The translations under genes and the position numbers were made by a program. A stretch of 64,000 nt of DNA from Plotosus lineatus (lineage: Eukaryota; Chordata; Actinopteri; Siluriformes; Plotosidae): NCBI GenBank assembly GCA_024760905.1, contig CM045733.1, positions 31,160,001 through 31,224,000 on the forward strand. Direction: 5' to 3'. Position 1 is the stretch's first letter, and each line of letters begins with the position of its first letter. Positions 22,991 to 33,485 of this stretch are shown here, piece after piece. The notes beneath the pieces were generated by a model. It searched no databases, was not told the origin of the DNA, and worked only from the letters and a program-made list of their open reading frames with translations.

Positions 22991-23365
22991 GGGTTAGCAC
23001 TTATTTGTGCCCCCCTCACGGCTGCATTTGAGTGTGAACGATCTTTATCTTTGAAAAATATTTAATTTTGAAAAATAAACGGATTCTCTCCGTTACATGT
23101 CGGTCATTTGAGCGCTAAAATGTAACCCACAAGAGGACGGCACATGAACAGGATGAGTTGGGCATGTTACAAACAATAGTGGGGATTTTGGGTGAAACTG
23201 AGCCTGAGCCTTCATTCTCCCAGCCGGTGCACCATCACTTGTGGTTTTTTGTTTGTTTGTTTTTTGTTTTGTTTTGTTTTTTTTTTTAGAAAATTTCAAG
23301 CTCTACTTCCTAACCAACTTTATTTCAGCTGTTGAAAAATAGCATTCATTGAATGCTTATTATCA

Positions 23366-23368
23366 TCA

Positions 23369-23400
<32 letters not shown>
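23366..23400. repeat. (ATT)n microsatellite
   Basis: About 11 ATT units. They flank the SINE together with a second ATT tract at 23752. Confidence 0.95.
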
Positions 23401-23401
<1 letters not shown>

Positions 23402-23410
<9 letters not shown>

Positions 23411-23752
23411 GTTCAGTTCATTTTCTGTAACCGCTTAATCTTAATTAGGGTCGCGGGGAGGCTGGCGCCCATGCCAGCTAACTTTGGGCGAGGGTAGAGT
23501 ACACCCTGGACAGTTCGCCAGGCCATCGCAGGGCAGAAACACGCTGACGGCTTTGCAGACTACTCTTGTCGAAAGTCAGCAATGGTTCTTTTACATGCCT
23601 CACACCATAGACAGTGAGAGACATGGCCAGCCTTTGATAACCCAGTTAGCTGCACTGGGGGGACAGTGACAACCTTGTGGAGAGTGGGACTCGAACCTCC
23701 AACCTTTGGATCAGCGATCCAGTACCCTATACCACTAGGCCACCACTGCCTA
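23402..23752 (-). mobile_element. tRNA-SINE family A, complete, tail A
   Basis: The best full-length copy with tail A. On the minus strand the head is GGCAGTGGTGGCCTAGTGGT, box B is GGTTCGAGTCC and the body is CCATTGCTGACTTTCGACAA. The tail is GCGACCCTAATTAAGATTAA, then GCGGTTACAGAAAATGAACT. It sits between ATT repeats, so the target duplication cannot be told from the microsatellite. Confidence 0.9.
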
Positions 23753-23832
23753 TTATTATTATTATTAGTAGTAGTAGTAGTATTGTTATTATTATTATTA
23801 TCTTTAATAACAATAACAACAACAACAACAAC

Positions 23833-23877
<45 letters not shown>

Positions 23878-23880
23878 TTT
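23752..23880. repeat. Compound (ATT)n(AGT)n(AAC)n(AAT)n microsatellite
   Basis: Successive trinucleotide arrays. The Asn/Ile ORFs across it are artefacts. Confidence 0.96.
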
Positions 23881-24013
23881 ACATAAATAAATTGTATTTA
23901 CAATATAACCAATCTATGACACCCCCCTCCCCCAGATCCGCGGTAAAATTGTCAAGCGTTGACCGGTCCGCAGTGATAAAAAGGTTGTTGACCCTTGCTC
24001 TAGAGTCTATATA

Positions 24014-24454
24014 CAGTCGGCCCCCAACTTACGAAGGCCCCTGTGTACGAAATCCCCGGGTTACGAAAACATTTTGAGTTTCCGTCCCGAGATATGACAC
24101 AACGCCCTCTTACAAAAAGTAATTCAAAATTCAAACGCGCCAATCAAAATTTCACACGACGTGTGAGTTGCTCTCTCATCGGCTGTCTCTCAGCATCCCG
24201 TCTCGGTGGCCTCCCAGATATAGACAGAAGGACGCTTCACTCTTTAGTTTTTAGTTTAGTTTCTTAAGTTGTTTTAATTCAGTAAATGTTTAATAAATGT
24301 GGGCGCATTTGAGCTCATCTGGAATTCCGATCCCTCAAGGAATCAAATTAAAGCTGAGTTTGTCAAGCAGGGTTTGAATTCACGTCTTTTGGGCGTGTCC
24401 CGCAGTGCGCAGCGAGAGAGAGAGACAGAGACAGAGACAGAGCGAGAGAGAGAG

Positions 24455-24488
<34 letters not shown>

Positions 24489-24681
24489 AATAACGCTTTA
24501 GTTTTTAGTTTTTTAAGTTGTTTAATTCAGTAAATGTTTAATAAATGTGGGTGCATTGGAGCTTATCTGGAATTCCGATCCCTCAAGGAATCAAATTAAA
24601 GTTGAGTTTGTCAAGCAGGGAATGCGCTTTGAAATCACGTCTTGTGGGCTTGGCTCACAGCGCAGAGCGCGCGAGTGAGAG

Positions 24682-24756
<75 letters not shown>

Positions 24757-24878
24757 AGGAATGATGCTTTAGTTTTTAGTTTAGTTTTTTAAGTTGTTTT
24801 AATTCAGCAAATGGTCAAGCAGAAAATGCGCTTTGAATTCACCTCTTGTAGGCATGGCCCGCAGCGTGCGCACGAGAG

Positions 24879-24925
<47 letters not shown>

Positions 24926-25142
24926 ATAACGCTTTAGCTTTTAGTTTTTTAAGTTGTTTTAATTCAGTAAATGTTTAATAAATGTGGGTGCATTTGAGCT
25001 CACCTGGAATTCCGATCCCTCAAGGAATCAAATTAAAGCTGAGCTTGTCAAGCAGGGAATGCGCTTTGAATTCCACATCTTGTGGGCGTGGTCCGCAGCG
25101 CGCGCGAGAGAGAGAGCGAGAGATAGAGAGAGAGAGAGAGAG
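24014..25142 (+). mobile_element. Tigger/pogo-like MITE (T1), left end plus amplified internal segment
   Basis: TA then CAGTCGGCCCCCAACTTACG, AACGCGCCAATCAAAATTTC and GAGTTGCTCTCTCATCGGC, as in T1 at 53722. The segment beginning TTAGTTTTTAGTTTTTTAAG is then repeated, and the right terminus is missing. The element ends within a GA tract at about 25142, joined to LINE2. Confidence 0.82.
24240..25142 (+). repeat. Four tandem copies of a 160-280 bp unit with GA tracts
   Basis: Anchored on AATTCAG at 24276, 24524, 24801 and 24961 (spacings 248, 277, 160). Each unit holds AATGTTTAATAAATGTGGG, TGGAATTCCGATCCCTCAAG, GTCAAGCAGGGAATGCGCTT and GGGCGTGG, followed by a GA microsatellite. The third unit has lost about 120 bp. 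A single unit occurs in the T1 copy at 54560-54715 and an inverted one at 26560-26825. Confidence 0.9.
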
Positions 25143-25796
25143 AGGTGTGTTTGTAGAGAACTGCTTCCCCCTCCTGAGGCCTCGGATAGTGGTTCGGAAC
25201 CTTTTTGAGGTCAACCAATAATCACTCTCTAGGCCCTCACCGAACTCCTCCCACGCCTGAGATTTTGCATCTACTTAAGCTTTGCCGGCAGCCTGCTTGG
25301 CCTGCCGGTACCTGCCTGCTGCCTCGGGAGTCACACGGGCCAATAAGACCCGATAGGCCTCCTTTTCAGCTGGACTGCCCCATCACCACAGATGTCAACC
25401 ACCAGGTTCCTGGGTTACCGCCATGACAAGCACCGACAACCTTCCGGCCAGAGCTATTGGCTGCTGCCTCAGCAATGGCGGCACGAAACATAGCCCGTTC
25501 AGATTCCATGTAACCCGCCTCCTTCGGGACATGGTTGTCACTCTGCCGGAGGTGGGCGTTAAAGGCCTCTTGGACAGGAGACTCTGCCAAACGGTCCCAG
25601 CAGACCCTAATTACGTGCTTGGGCCTGCCAGGTCTCTAAGGCAGCCTTACACGCCATCGAAGCCAGCTCACCACCAGTTGGTGATCTTTTAACAGCTCAG
25701 CTCCCCTCTTCACTCGAGTGTCCAGAAGTTGCGACCGCAAGTCCGGTGACACGACTTCAAAGTAGGGTGTCCTGGTGCCAAGTTCGCTTATGGACA
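25143..25796 (-). mobile_element. LINE2 fragment, endonuclease-RT linker (3' part of split copy)
   Basis: Minus-strand peptides: HQDTL near 25775, VKRGAELLKDHQLVVSW near 25690-25720, LAESPVQEAFNAHLRQS near 25590-25540, KEAGYMESERAMFRAAIAEA and GRKVVGACHGGNPGTWW near 25510-25410, and SKRFRTTIRGLRRGKQFSTN near 25210-25160. This is a common fish non-LTR family with an AP endonuclease. It is cut at 25143 by the GA tract, and continues 5' at 27216 after an inserted element. Confidence 0.82.
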
Positions 25797-26608
25797 CCTC
25801 GGTCACACAGCATTTTACGGCTTAATCACGGCCAAAACCCATCCAAAAATGTTTTCCCGCGAAGCAGACGGTGTTGTTCGTGTTGATGTCGAGTATAAGA
25901 CGTGCTACAGTCGATTTTTAGACGTGGCAGGACGTGGGGAAAAATTTGAACGGCGCTGGAAGTGGAAAAAAGTTTTGAACTGCTCGAAATTTTAGACCGC
26001 GGACAACCACGTGGTAAAGACGTGCTAAAGACGTGCAACACAACGTTAAACACTCGTAATAATCCGTGTTCTGGCAGTGATAAAAACTTTGGGAGACGTG
26101 ATAAGACGCAAAAGTTTAGGGGTCTGTCACGGCCAGAGCATGGCCAGAGCACGGCCATTGGGCAGGTGTTACACATTGGTATCACGAGAAATAGTGGCTT
26201 ATCACTGACAAATGGATTTTTTCCATGTACATAGCACCACCTAAACCCGTTCAACAATGTCTTCATCACGTTCTAAATACGATTGATCACTGCCTCATCA
26301 CTTCTCTATCACTTCTGTTTCACTTCTGCATCACGGCATATAAAATACCGTCAATTTCTGAGACCTCGGCTCAAGGGGTGAACATGAACCCTCAATGCCG
26401 TGATGTCCTCATCTTCATGCTCCAACACCAACAGAACCAACTGATACAGGCCCAACATATAAGAGAAGAAGAAAGAGGAGGAGGAGGGGGGTGTGGTATG
26501 GAACATCTGGGTGCGTGACTGGACTGGGAGGAGACCTAAGCTGGGGCTTTATGACCGTCTCATGAATTAAAACAACTTAAAAACTAAACTAAAAACTAAA
26601 GCGTTATT

Positions 26609-26674
<66 letters not shown>

Positions 26675-27215
26675 CTTTGTCGCTCTCTGTCTGTCATGCT
26701 TGTGCTGTGGGCCACGCCCACAAGACATGAATTCAAAGTGCATTCCCTGCTTGACAAACTCAACTTTGTTTGCTTGTCAAATTTGATTCCTTGAGGGATT
26801 GGAATTCCAGATGAGCTGCATAATGAAGATCCAAGAAGAGCCTTTCAGAACTCTATGAGGATGCCTCCTGCGATTAGGCAGTGCTAGGGCAGTGCTATGG
26901 CAGTGCTATGGCAGTGTTATGGCAGTGGAGTGCCCATTCTTACATCCGCTCTCAAGACGTGATCGGCAGTGATACAGACATGATGAGACCGTGATTAGCC
27001 GTGGTAACTTGCATTTTTTTCCCCACGTTCGAACATGTGTTTTGCCAAAGTTGCCTTACACGTTGCTGGACGTGGTTAGCCGTGCTTAGGCAGTGTTTTA
27101 GCAGTGGAACAGCCGCCGACGGCCTTACCATGTAAAAAGCACGTACAAAGCACGTCCACCAGATTTTCAGACCTTTTTGTACGTGATTAAGCCGTAAAAC
27201 ACTGTGTGACCGGGG
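25797..27215. mobile_element. DNA transposon with >=33-bp inverted termini inserted in LINE2
   Basis: The left end CCTCGGTCACACAGCATTTT runs on to ACGGCTTAATCACG. The right end is its complement, ending CTGTGTGACCGGGG at 27215. Removing it lets the LINE2 reading resume (TMFEH on one side, VH-KRTWHQ on the other). The interior (25830-26520) is rich in CGTG words and has no recognised transposase. A weak ORF at 26225-26518 is Gln-rich. The target duplication is 0-3 bp and not resolved. The superfamily is unknown, with PIF/Harbinger-like a guess. Confidence 0.8.
26560..26825 (-). repeat. Inverted copy of the T1 tandem unit with (CT)n
   Basis: Minus strand matches the 24.2-25.1 kb unit: TTAGTTTTTAGTTTAGTTTT, the GA tract (26612-26672 as CT), GGGCGTGGCC, GAATGCACTTTGAATTCATG and CCAATCCCTCAAGGAATCAA. 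It lies inside the element at 25797-27215. Confidence 0.85.
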
Positions 27216-28085
27216 CTTTATGTTCGAACATGGTGTTCGGGATAGACAAACTGTGACAAGCGCAGAAGTCCAACAAGGGAACACCATTTGGGTTCAGACT
27301 GGAGAGGCTGTACCCTTCCAGGTCACACTATCATTCTCAACATGGGCGTTGAAGTCTCCCAGGACAACAAGTGAGTCTCCTGAGGGAGCATTCTCCAACA
27401 CCCCCCCCTAAAGACTCCAAGAAGGTTGAGTACTTTGAATTGTCATTTGGTGCTTAAGCAGGGACAGGAGATGCCCACACTGGCTTGCCGCCTCTCCCTA
27501 TGAGCAACTCCAGAATGGAATAAGGTCCAGTCTCTCTCCAGATGGGTAGTTCTAGAGCCCAAGTTATGCGTTGAGGTGATCCTAACTATATCTAGTCGGT
27601 ATCTCTCCACCTCATGCACCAGCTCAGGCTCCTTCCCTGCCAGAGAGGTGACATTCCATGTCCCAAGAGTCAGAGTTAGTAACCGAGGATCGGTCGGACA
27701 GAACCCATGCTTTCGCCTGCCACCTAACTCACATTGCACCTGACCCCTATGACCCCTCCCACAGGTGGTGGGTCCATGGGAGGGCGGACCTATGTCTCCT
27801 CTTCGGTCTCCATGGGCAAAAGCTCGACCACCAGGCGCTTGTCGAGCCCCTCCCCAGGCCCGGCTCCAGGGGGGGACCCCGGTGACCTGCATCCGGGCAA
27901 GGAGCAACTCTGTTTTTTTCTTTTTATTTTGCATAGAGGTCTTCTGAACCGCACTTGTTCTAGATCTTCACCCAGGACCTGTTTGCCTTGGGTAACCCTA
28001 CCAGGGGCATTATATCCCTGACAACATAGCTCCTAGGATCATTAAATCACATCTCCACTAAGATAAGGTGGCGATTCAGGGAGGG
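27216..28085 (-). mobile_element. LINE2, 5' UTR and AP endonuclease (5' part of split copy)
   Basis: On the minus strand: 5' UTR with GCCCCTGGTAGGGTTACCCA (28016-27990), leader codons, then GTWNVTSLAGKEPELVHEVE and ERDWTLFHSGVAHRERRQAS (27690-27480). Next is [18 protein letters not shown] (near 27370-27310) and SLSIPNTMFEH (near 27240). The motifs are those of an APE-type endonuclease. The copy is split by the element at 25797-27215. Confidence 0.85.
27443..27934 (-). pseudogene. AP-endonuclease N-terminus of LINE2
   Basis: A 163-codon open stretch. The first ~85 codons are leader sequence translated by chance or ORF start (GDIGPPSHGPTTCGRGHRGQ, also present in the copy at 45340-45430). The endonuclease begins at TLGTWNVTSLAGKEPELV and continues to VGIS. 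The frame is lost near 27445. The family product nicks target DNA before reverse transcription. Confidence 0.75.
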
Positions 28086-28150
28086 GCAGTAATGTAACAG
28101 TTCTGTTAATCAAATTAGTGATTAGGAAAGTTAATGTGATGTGTATTTTC

Positions 28151-28350
28151 ATTCATTCATTTTCTGTAACCGCTTAATTCTAATTAGGGTCACGGGGAGG
28201 CTGGCGCCCATCCCAGCTTACTCAGGGCAAAGGCAAAGTACACCCTGCACAGCTCACCAGGCCATCGTAGGGCGGAAACACGTGGACGGCTATGTGGCCT
28301 CCTCTTATCAAAAGTCAGCAATGGTTCTTTTATATGCCTCACACCATATA
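28151..28350 (-). mobile_element. tRNA-SINE family A, tail-A type, head missing
   Basis: Plus strand CATTCATTCATTTTCTGTAA, AATTAGGGTCACGGGGAGGC, GGCCATCGTAGGGCGGAAAC and AGTCAGCAATGGTTCTTTTA, ending at the ACACCAT segment. Confidence 0.85.
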
Positions 28351-28455
28351 TATATTCGTCGTACATTTGTCGCTTGTCATGTAATTATTTTATTTTCAGG
28401 CCAGATTTCTTTTGGCCCTTCTTTCAATTTAGCTTTAAGTTGCTTCACTGTTTTG

Positions 28456-28808
28456 AGGGGCAGTGGTGGTCTAGTGGTACAGGGTGCTGGATCGCTGAGC
28501 CAAAGGTTGGGGGTTCGAGTCCCACTTTCCACAAGGTTGTCACTGTCCCCCCCAGTGCGGCTAACTGGGTTATCAAAGGCTGGCCATGTCTCTCACTGTC
28601 TATGGTGAGAGGCATGTAAAAGAACCATTGCTGACTTTCGTAAAGAGTAGGCTGCAAAGTTGTCAGCGTGTTTCTGTCCCTTGCTAAAAAGGGTTGTGAC
28701 AGGAAGGGCATCCGCTGTAAAAAAAACCTCTGCCAAATCAAACGTGCAAATCAAGATGATTCGCTGTGGCGACTCCCGAGTAAAAGGGAAAAAGCCGAAA
28801 GGAAGACA
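28456..28808 (+). mobile_element. tRNA-SINE with RTE-derived 3' half (tail B), 16-bp target duplication
   Basis: Flanked by TTGCTTCACTGTTTTG at 28440-28455 and 28809-28824, so both ends are exact. The head has TGGTCTAGTGGT and GGTTCGAGTCC (pol III A- and B-like boxes). The 3' half holds GGTTGTGACAGGAAGGGCAT and CCGCTGTAAAA, then GATTCGCTGTGGCGACTCCC and AAAAAGCCGAAAGGAAGAC. It is closely similar to the copy at 17503. Confidence 0.92.
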
Positions 28809-28888
28809 TTGCTTCACTGTTTTGTGTTTCCTTATTTGTAATGCTGTTAAAAAAAAAAAAAAAAAAAAAAAAAATTATTGTGTTTACA

Positions 28889-28934
28889 CTGTGTGTGTGT
28901 GTGTATGTGTGTGTATATATATATATATATATAT
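28889..28934. repeat. (GT)n(AT)n microsatellite
   Basis: GT-rich then TA-rich array, left border of the palindromic block. A poly-A run lies at 28849-28874. Confidence 0.95.
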
Positions 28935-28991
28935 AGGATTTTCTGAGTAGATCCTTCCGTAGGAGAGTGCTCAATACTTTTTGGTAGAGCA

Positions 28992-29325
<334 letters not shown>

Positions 29326-29966
29326 CACACAAACAAACAAAAAACACATCCATGCTTGCTTCTTCCACCAGTTTGCATTTCTCCCTTTTTTGTACATTAA
29401 CAGATGTTGTTTTTAGGTTGTTTCTTAATATATATGAGTACGCGTGTGCATTCTATGTCCCCAATTACGTACATAAACTCTAGAATATCATAGAAATTAC
29501 TTTTCTGTTGCCAATTTTGGAAATGTTATGTAGTGTGGGATCAGTGATATACAGTATGCCCTCGTTATTCGCGGGGGTTTGTTTCCGGCCCCTCCCACGA
29601 ATGAAGATAATCCGCGAGTTCTGTACCCAGAAGGAAAACCCCATGTATCATATTATATGCGCGAATGATCAACCGGAAATAAAATTCTATGTGTCTATTA
29701 CATGCGCTAAAATATGCTTCATAAACACATTCTATAGACAGTCTTACTCATTAATACAGTATTAATGTAGTAAAATGTCGTAATGATTAAGACAAACTTA
29801 ATTTTTACTATGATATTTATATAGATTATATAGATATTGATATTGATATGTTTTATATATTAAATGACACAAACTGACTACTATAACCTTTTCCATTAAA
29901 CATACAGCACTGTAGTTTTTAAAAATACCCACTAGAGTGAGGTATTGACTTTGCATTGTATTATGT

Positions 29967-31191
29967 CAGGGGTTGGCGACACGCGGCTTGCATGTGGCTC
30001 TTTCACCTCTCTGGTGCGGCTACTTGGCTTTTCAAAATAATGTTGTACTTTACGGTGGCCGATGGGTGCACCACAAACATCAACTGCAAAAAGAAAATGC
30101 CGCTTATTTACTCACATCGGAAGCACTTTGGTCTTCCAGAGAGTTAAACCAGCTTTCATCTGAATGATGGGAGAATCTGCTTAAGGCAGAGTTCTGCAAC
30201 GATCGGGTACCCACAGGTACCCAGTGGGTACCCCTTCAAAAATGCTCTTTTCGGGTTGAGAATTACATAGATGAAAATTAACAGTCACCGGTGTGGGCGA
30301 ATGTTTATTTGGTGTGGGCGAAGTGATTTTGTGTGAGTGTGTTGTTGTGGACATGCCTATCGTTATATTAAGCAGCTACATTGAGACGCTCAGTGTTTTT
30401 GATCTGTTGTGTTGGTGGATTTCCAAATTCTTGTGCTCATGGCAAGGAGTGTTCTCGCCATCAGCAGCGTGGCGAGAGCGAGAGATTTTTACTGCCGCCG
30501 GGTTTGTAATCCAGGAACAAAAATCACAGCTAAAGTAAGAGACGGTGGATCGCCCAATTAAATAACTCTCCTCCAGTGACAAGATAAAAGACGGGGTGTG
30601 GTTCAGTCTCCACTTTGAGAATGGGTTGGTCAGTGCAGCATTAAGCATTAATATTATTTAGAAGAATGTTGAGCAGGCTCCTTCTTAAAATAAGTCTTCA
30701 TATACTTTTCTGTGTTGCTGTCATTTTTGTGAATTAAAACAACATTAACATAACGAATAAAAAAAAGAAAATCCTATGAAGGGCGTGATGGTGAGGTAGG
30801 CGACCCGACTCGTTAACACATTTCGTTGCATCCCGTCCCACGCTTCGTGGGACAGATATTATTTTTCTTTATAAAAGTACAAGAAGGATTCATTCATTTT
30901 CTGAACCACTTAATCCTAATTAGGTTCGCGGGGAGGCTGGAGATTTTTTTTTCTTTTTTAATCTAAATGTTTTCTTTGCAGGCAGAATTGTAATTTAATT
31001 GTCTCTGCAGTCCTTTAATTCCATGCAACACGTTATTGTTTTATATTAACATGAAGGAAAAGGGAGGAAAACATTATATGCAGTGTTATTTGATTTTAAA
31101 TGTCAAAAAAGGGTTTGTGGCTCCCAGTGTTTTCTTTAATGTGGAAAATAGGTCCAAATGGCTCTTTGAATGGCAAAGGTTTCCGACCTCG
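29967..31191 (+). mobile_element. hAT-like non-autonomous element nested in T2
   Basis: The left end CAGGGGTTGGCGACACGCGG resembles the CAGGGGTCGGCAACC end of hAT/Charlie elements and continues GCATGTGGCTCTTTCACC. The right end at about 31191 is the degenerate complement (CAAAGGTTTCCGACCTCG). The interior has no transposase I recognise. It also contains a family-A SINE tail fragment at 30889-30942. No 8-bp duplication could be confirmed. Confidence 0.62.
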
Positions 31192-31428
31192 AACTAGAAG
31201 TATCCAGAATACTAAGGCAGGTTCCATTCCGATGATGACCTTATTTCATACAACATTCACCTTCTTAGCACTGCTGCAGCAAAACGTTTTCCTTCCTGAA
31301 TCATACCAAGCAGTTCTACTTTTTCGTGCAGCATCATTACCTTTTTCTGGCGCTTTGGTGCCTTACCAGAAGCCTGAGAAGGTGCACAGCGTTTGGGCTG
31401 CATGACGGAGCGTAACTGTAACTAAATA

Positions 31429-31450
31429 CACACACACACACACACACACT
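31429..31450. repeat. (CA)n microsatellite
   Basis: Eleven CA units inside T2. Confidence 0.93.
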
Positions 31451-31624
31451 TAAAAAGCACAGGCACAAAGTGTGCACGAATGAGGAAAAAAGGGCGTTAC
31501 ATCATCTCAACCAATCAAAAGAAGGGAGAACAGCCATTGGCTGAATTTGAATTACGTTGATCGGCAATCCTCAAACATGCAAAGCCGAGAGTGCAAAACC
31601 AGGAAGAGTCAAGGGCCTACTGTA

Positions 31625-32050
31625 TGTGAAGTTAAGACACTAGTCCCTAGTTTTAAGGGAAATGCTAGAAATACCCCTATTTATTATTTATTTTTTTTGC
31701 AATGTACTTAATTCCATAACCTTAACTGAGCTTTAACAATTCCCTTTGTACATTCTATCTTTGTTATTATTTTTTTTTAATTTATGAGAATCAAAATCAA
31801 TAATTACTCTTTTCATGGTGTAGTGATTATATGATACAGAGGCTCTCAAGCGTTTACTGCATTTTTCTGCATGCATGCTACCTCATAAGTATATGAAAAA
31901 TAACTACACATCTGTACACATAAGGAAAACTTGAGCAAAACAAAATAATCCCATTCAGTGCATGTAGACATTGTTTACACACAAATCTATGTGTGGATGC
32001 AATTGATAAATGGAGCCCATGGTCTGTACTAGGCTTGTAATATATTGGAG
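31625..32050. other. No gene seen
   Basis: AT-rich with T homopolymers. Nothing recognised. Confidence 0.5.
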
Positions 32051-32054
32051 ATTA

Positions 32055-32730
32055 AGTACACTACATGTCAAATGTTTTAGAACATGTCAATTTTTCTTTC
32101 AGTTTTATTGAAATATAAGCAGTTCAAGTTCAGTGAATCACCTGAAAAGGAATAAAAGTGAGCAGTAGATCAGGACGACCCGAGAAGAAAAGAAAATGGC
32201 CTTAGGATTCGAATCATGGAATGGTCAAACCTTTTGGAATACCTGCACTCTTTAGTGTTTTTAATAAAATCCATCGTTTGGTGTGCCATTGTAGTGTGGA
32301 ATTAAAGCATAGAACTAAAAACATTTGTAAGTAAATAATAAGTTGTGGATTTGTTCTGTTTAACAATTTATTTGCAAATTTTAAGTCATTGATGTTGCCT
32401 TGTTTTGATAATATTTCAACTAAACACAATTCTTTCCATGATGGAAATCAAATATTTTGTGGACATTCTTCTCAACACTGTTGTAGAAGTTAATATAAAA
32501 AAATGTTGTGCTTGTTGGTTGTTTTTGTCCCTTCTGTTCACATCATCTGAAATCAACTTGATGGTTTTTAAGTCTGGGGAAGATGCTGGGGCTGTTTTAA
32601 TGGGTTTTTTTTTACATTATTTAAATCATAACGCCCTCTTCTTTTCTTTCTTTCTAAAACTGAAAAAGTGGGGGTGTTCTAAAACTGACAATATACATTC
32701 GTCCAGTATATTACACATCTTGTCAAGCTG
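32055..32730. mobile_element. Possible Tc1-like/MITE remnant
   Basis: The left phrase ATGTCAAATGTTTTAGAACA and the right phrase GGGTGTTCTAAAACTGACA are an imperfect inverted pair (TGTTTTAGAACA versus TGTTCTAAAACTGACA). The interior has no transposase I can read. Low confidence. Confidence 0.4.
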
Positions 32731-32911
32731 TTAATGTGGACCAGTAAAAAGACTCCAGGTCCAGGTACTTAAATTTCAGATTATGTCAACCCAAGTCTGT
32801 TTTTTTTTTTCCCAGGTAAGCATGATCAATCTACAGAGCAAAAGTTTTGAAAAGTGAAAATTATCTGCTACTTGGCTTACATCCACGGATTTAGACAGTA
32901 CAGCATCCCCT

Positions 32912-33040
32912 TCATTTCATTCATTGTCAGTAGCTGCTTATACTGGTCAAACTGATAGTAAATGAGGAATTAATCCCAAGGACATTGACCATGAGGCAGG
33001 AACTCCCCTGCATGGGATGCCAATTCATCACAGGATTTAT
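32912..33040 (-). repeat. Degenerate SINE/LINE tail repeat
   Basis: CATTCATTGTCAGTAGCTGC, CTTATACTGGTCAAACTG, ATGAGGCAGGAACTCCCC and GGGATGCCAATTCATCACAG follow the layout of common fish repeat tails, on the minus strand. Confidence 0.5.
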
Positions 33041-33485
33041 CTTTATCCATTCTTTCATTACTGAAAGTGCCCTCTTCTCATCAGTTCTAATCAGTACCAG
33101 GATTAGACTGTGAAACAGTCTCCTCTGTAATCTTAGCTGTGGGTTTAAGTATTAAGTGTAGAACACTTTTCCTCGGCTGATTCATTATTGATTGCTGCTG
33201 GTGTTACAGAAGACACAGCCTTATTGGTATTTTCAGTAGCTTCACCTATACTTGTATTTTCACTCTCCAGTTGTGGCTTTACTACCACCAAATACAAAAT
33301 ATAAACTTACTTGATCAACATATATTTAAATTACAGAACCAATATTAGGTATAAGCAATCAGGTGTTGATTATCTTTACTTAATTTGTTGTTGAGTTGCC
33401 TTGTGCCACTTTGGCTAGCTGTTCAAGGTGTAACCTGCCTTCCTCTTACTATGATCCAGCCTTCCAGTGAATAAAGGGTATATCT

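Larger units (their letters stand above)
29552..31622 (+). mobile_element. Tigger/pogo-like MITE (T2) with nested insertion
   Basis: TA then CAGTATGCCCTCGTTATTCG at the left. The right end is GAGTCAAGGGCCTACTG followed by TA (31623-31624). The inner parts match other T2 copies (CGCGAATGATCAACCGGAAA, ATATGCTTCATAAACACATT, TAATACAGTATTAATGTAGT, and AAAAGAAGGGAGAACAGCCA near 31520). The interior is broken by a hAT-like element. Confidence 0.82.

Noticed and set aside
24240..25142. CRISPR-like array
   Set aside because: The units are 160-280 bp direct repeats with GA tracts and no uniform short repeat/spacer pattern; the DNA is eukaryotic.
26225..26518. Transposase ORF for the element at 25797-27215
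   Set aside because: Only a Gln-rich stretch (LQHQQNQLIQAQ) and a Gly run; no catalytic motif is recognisable.
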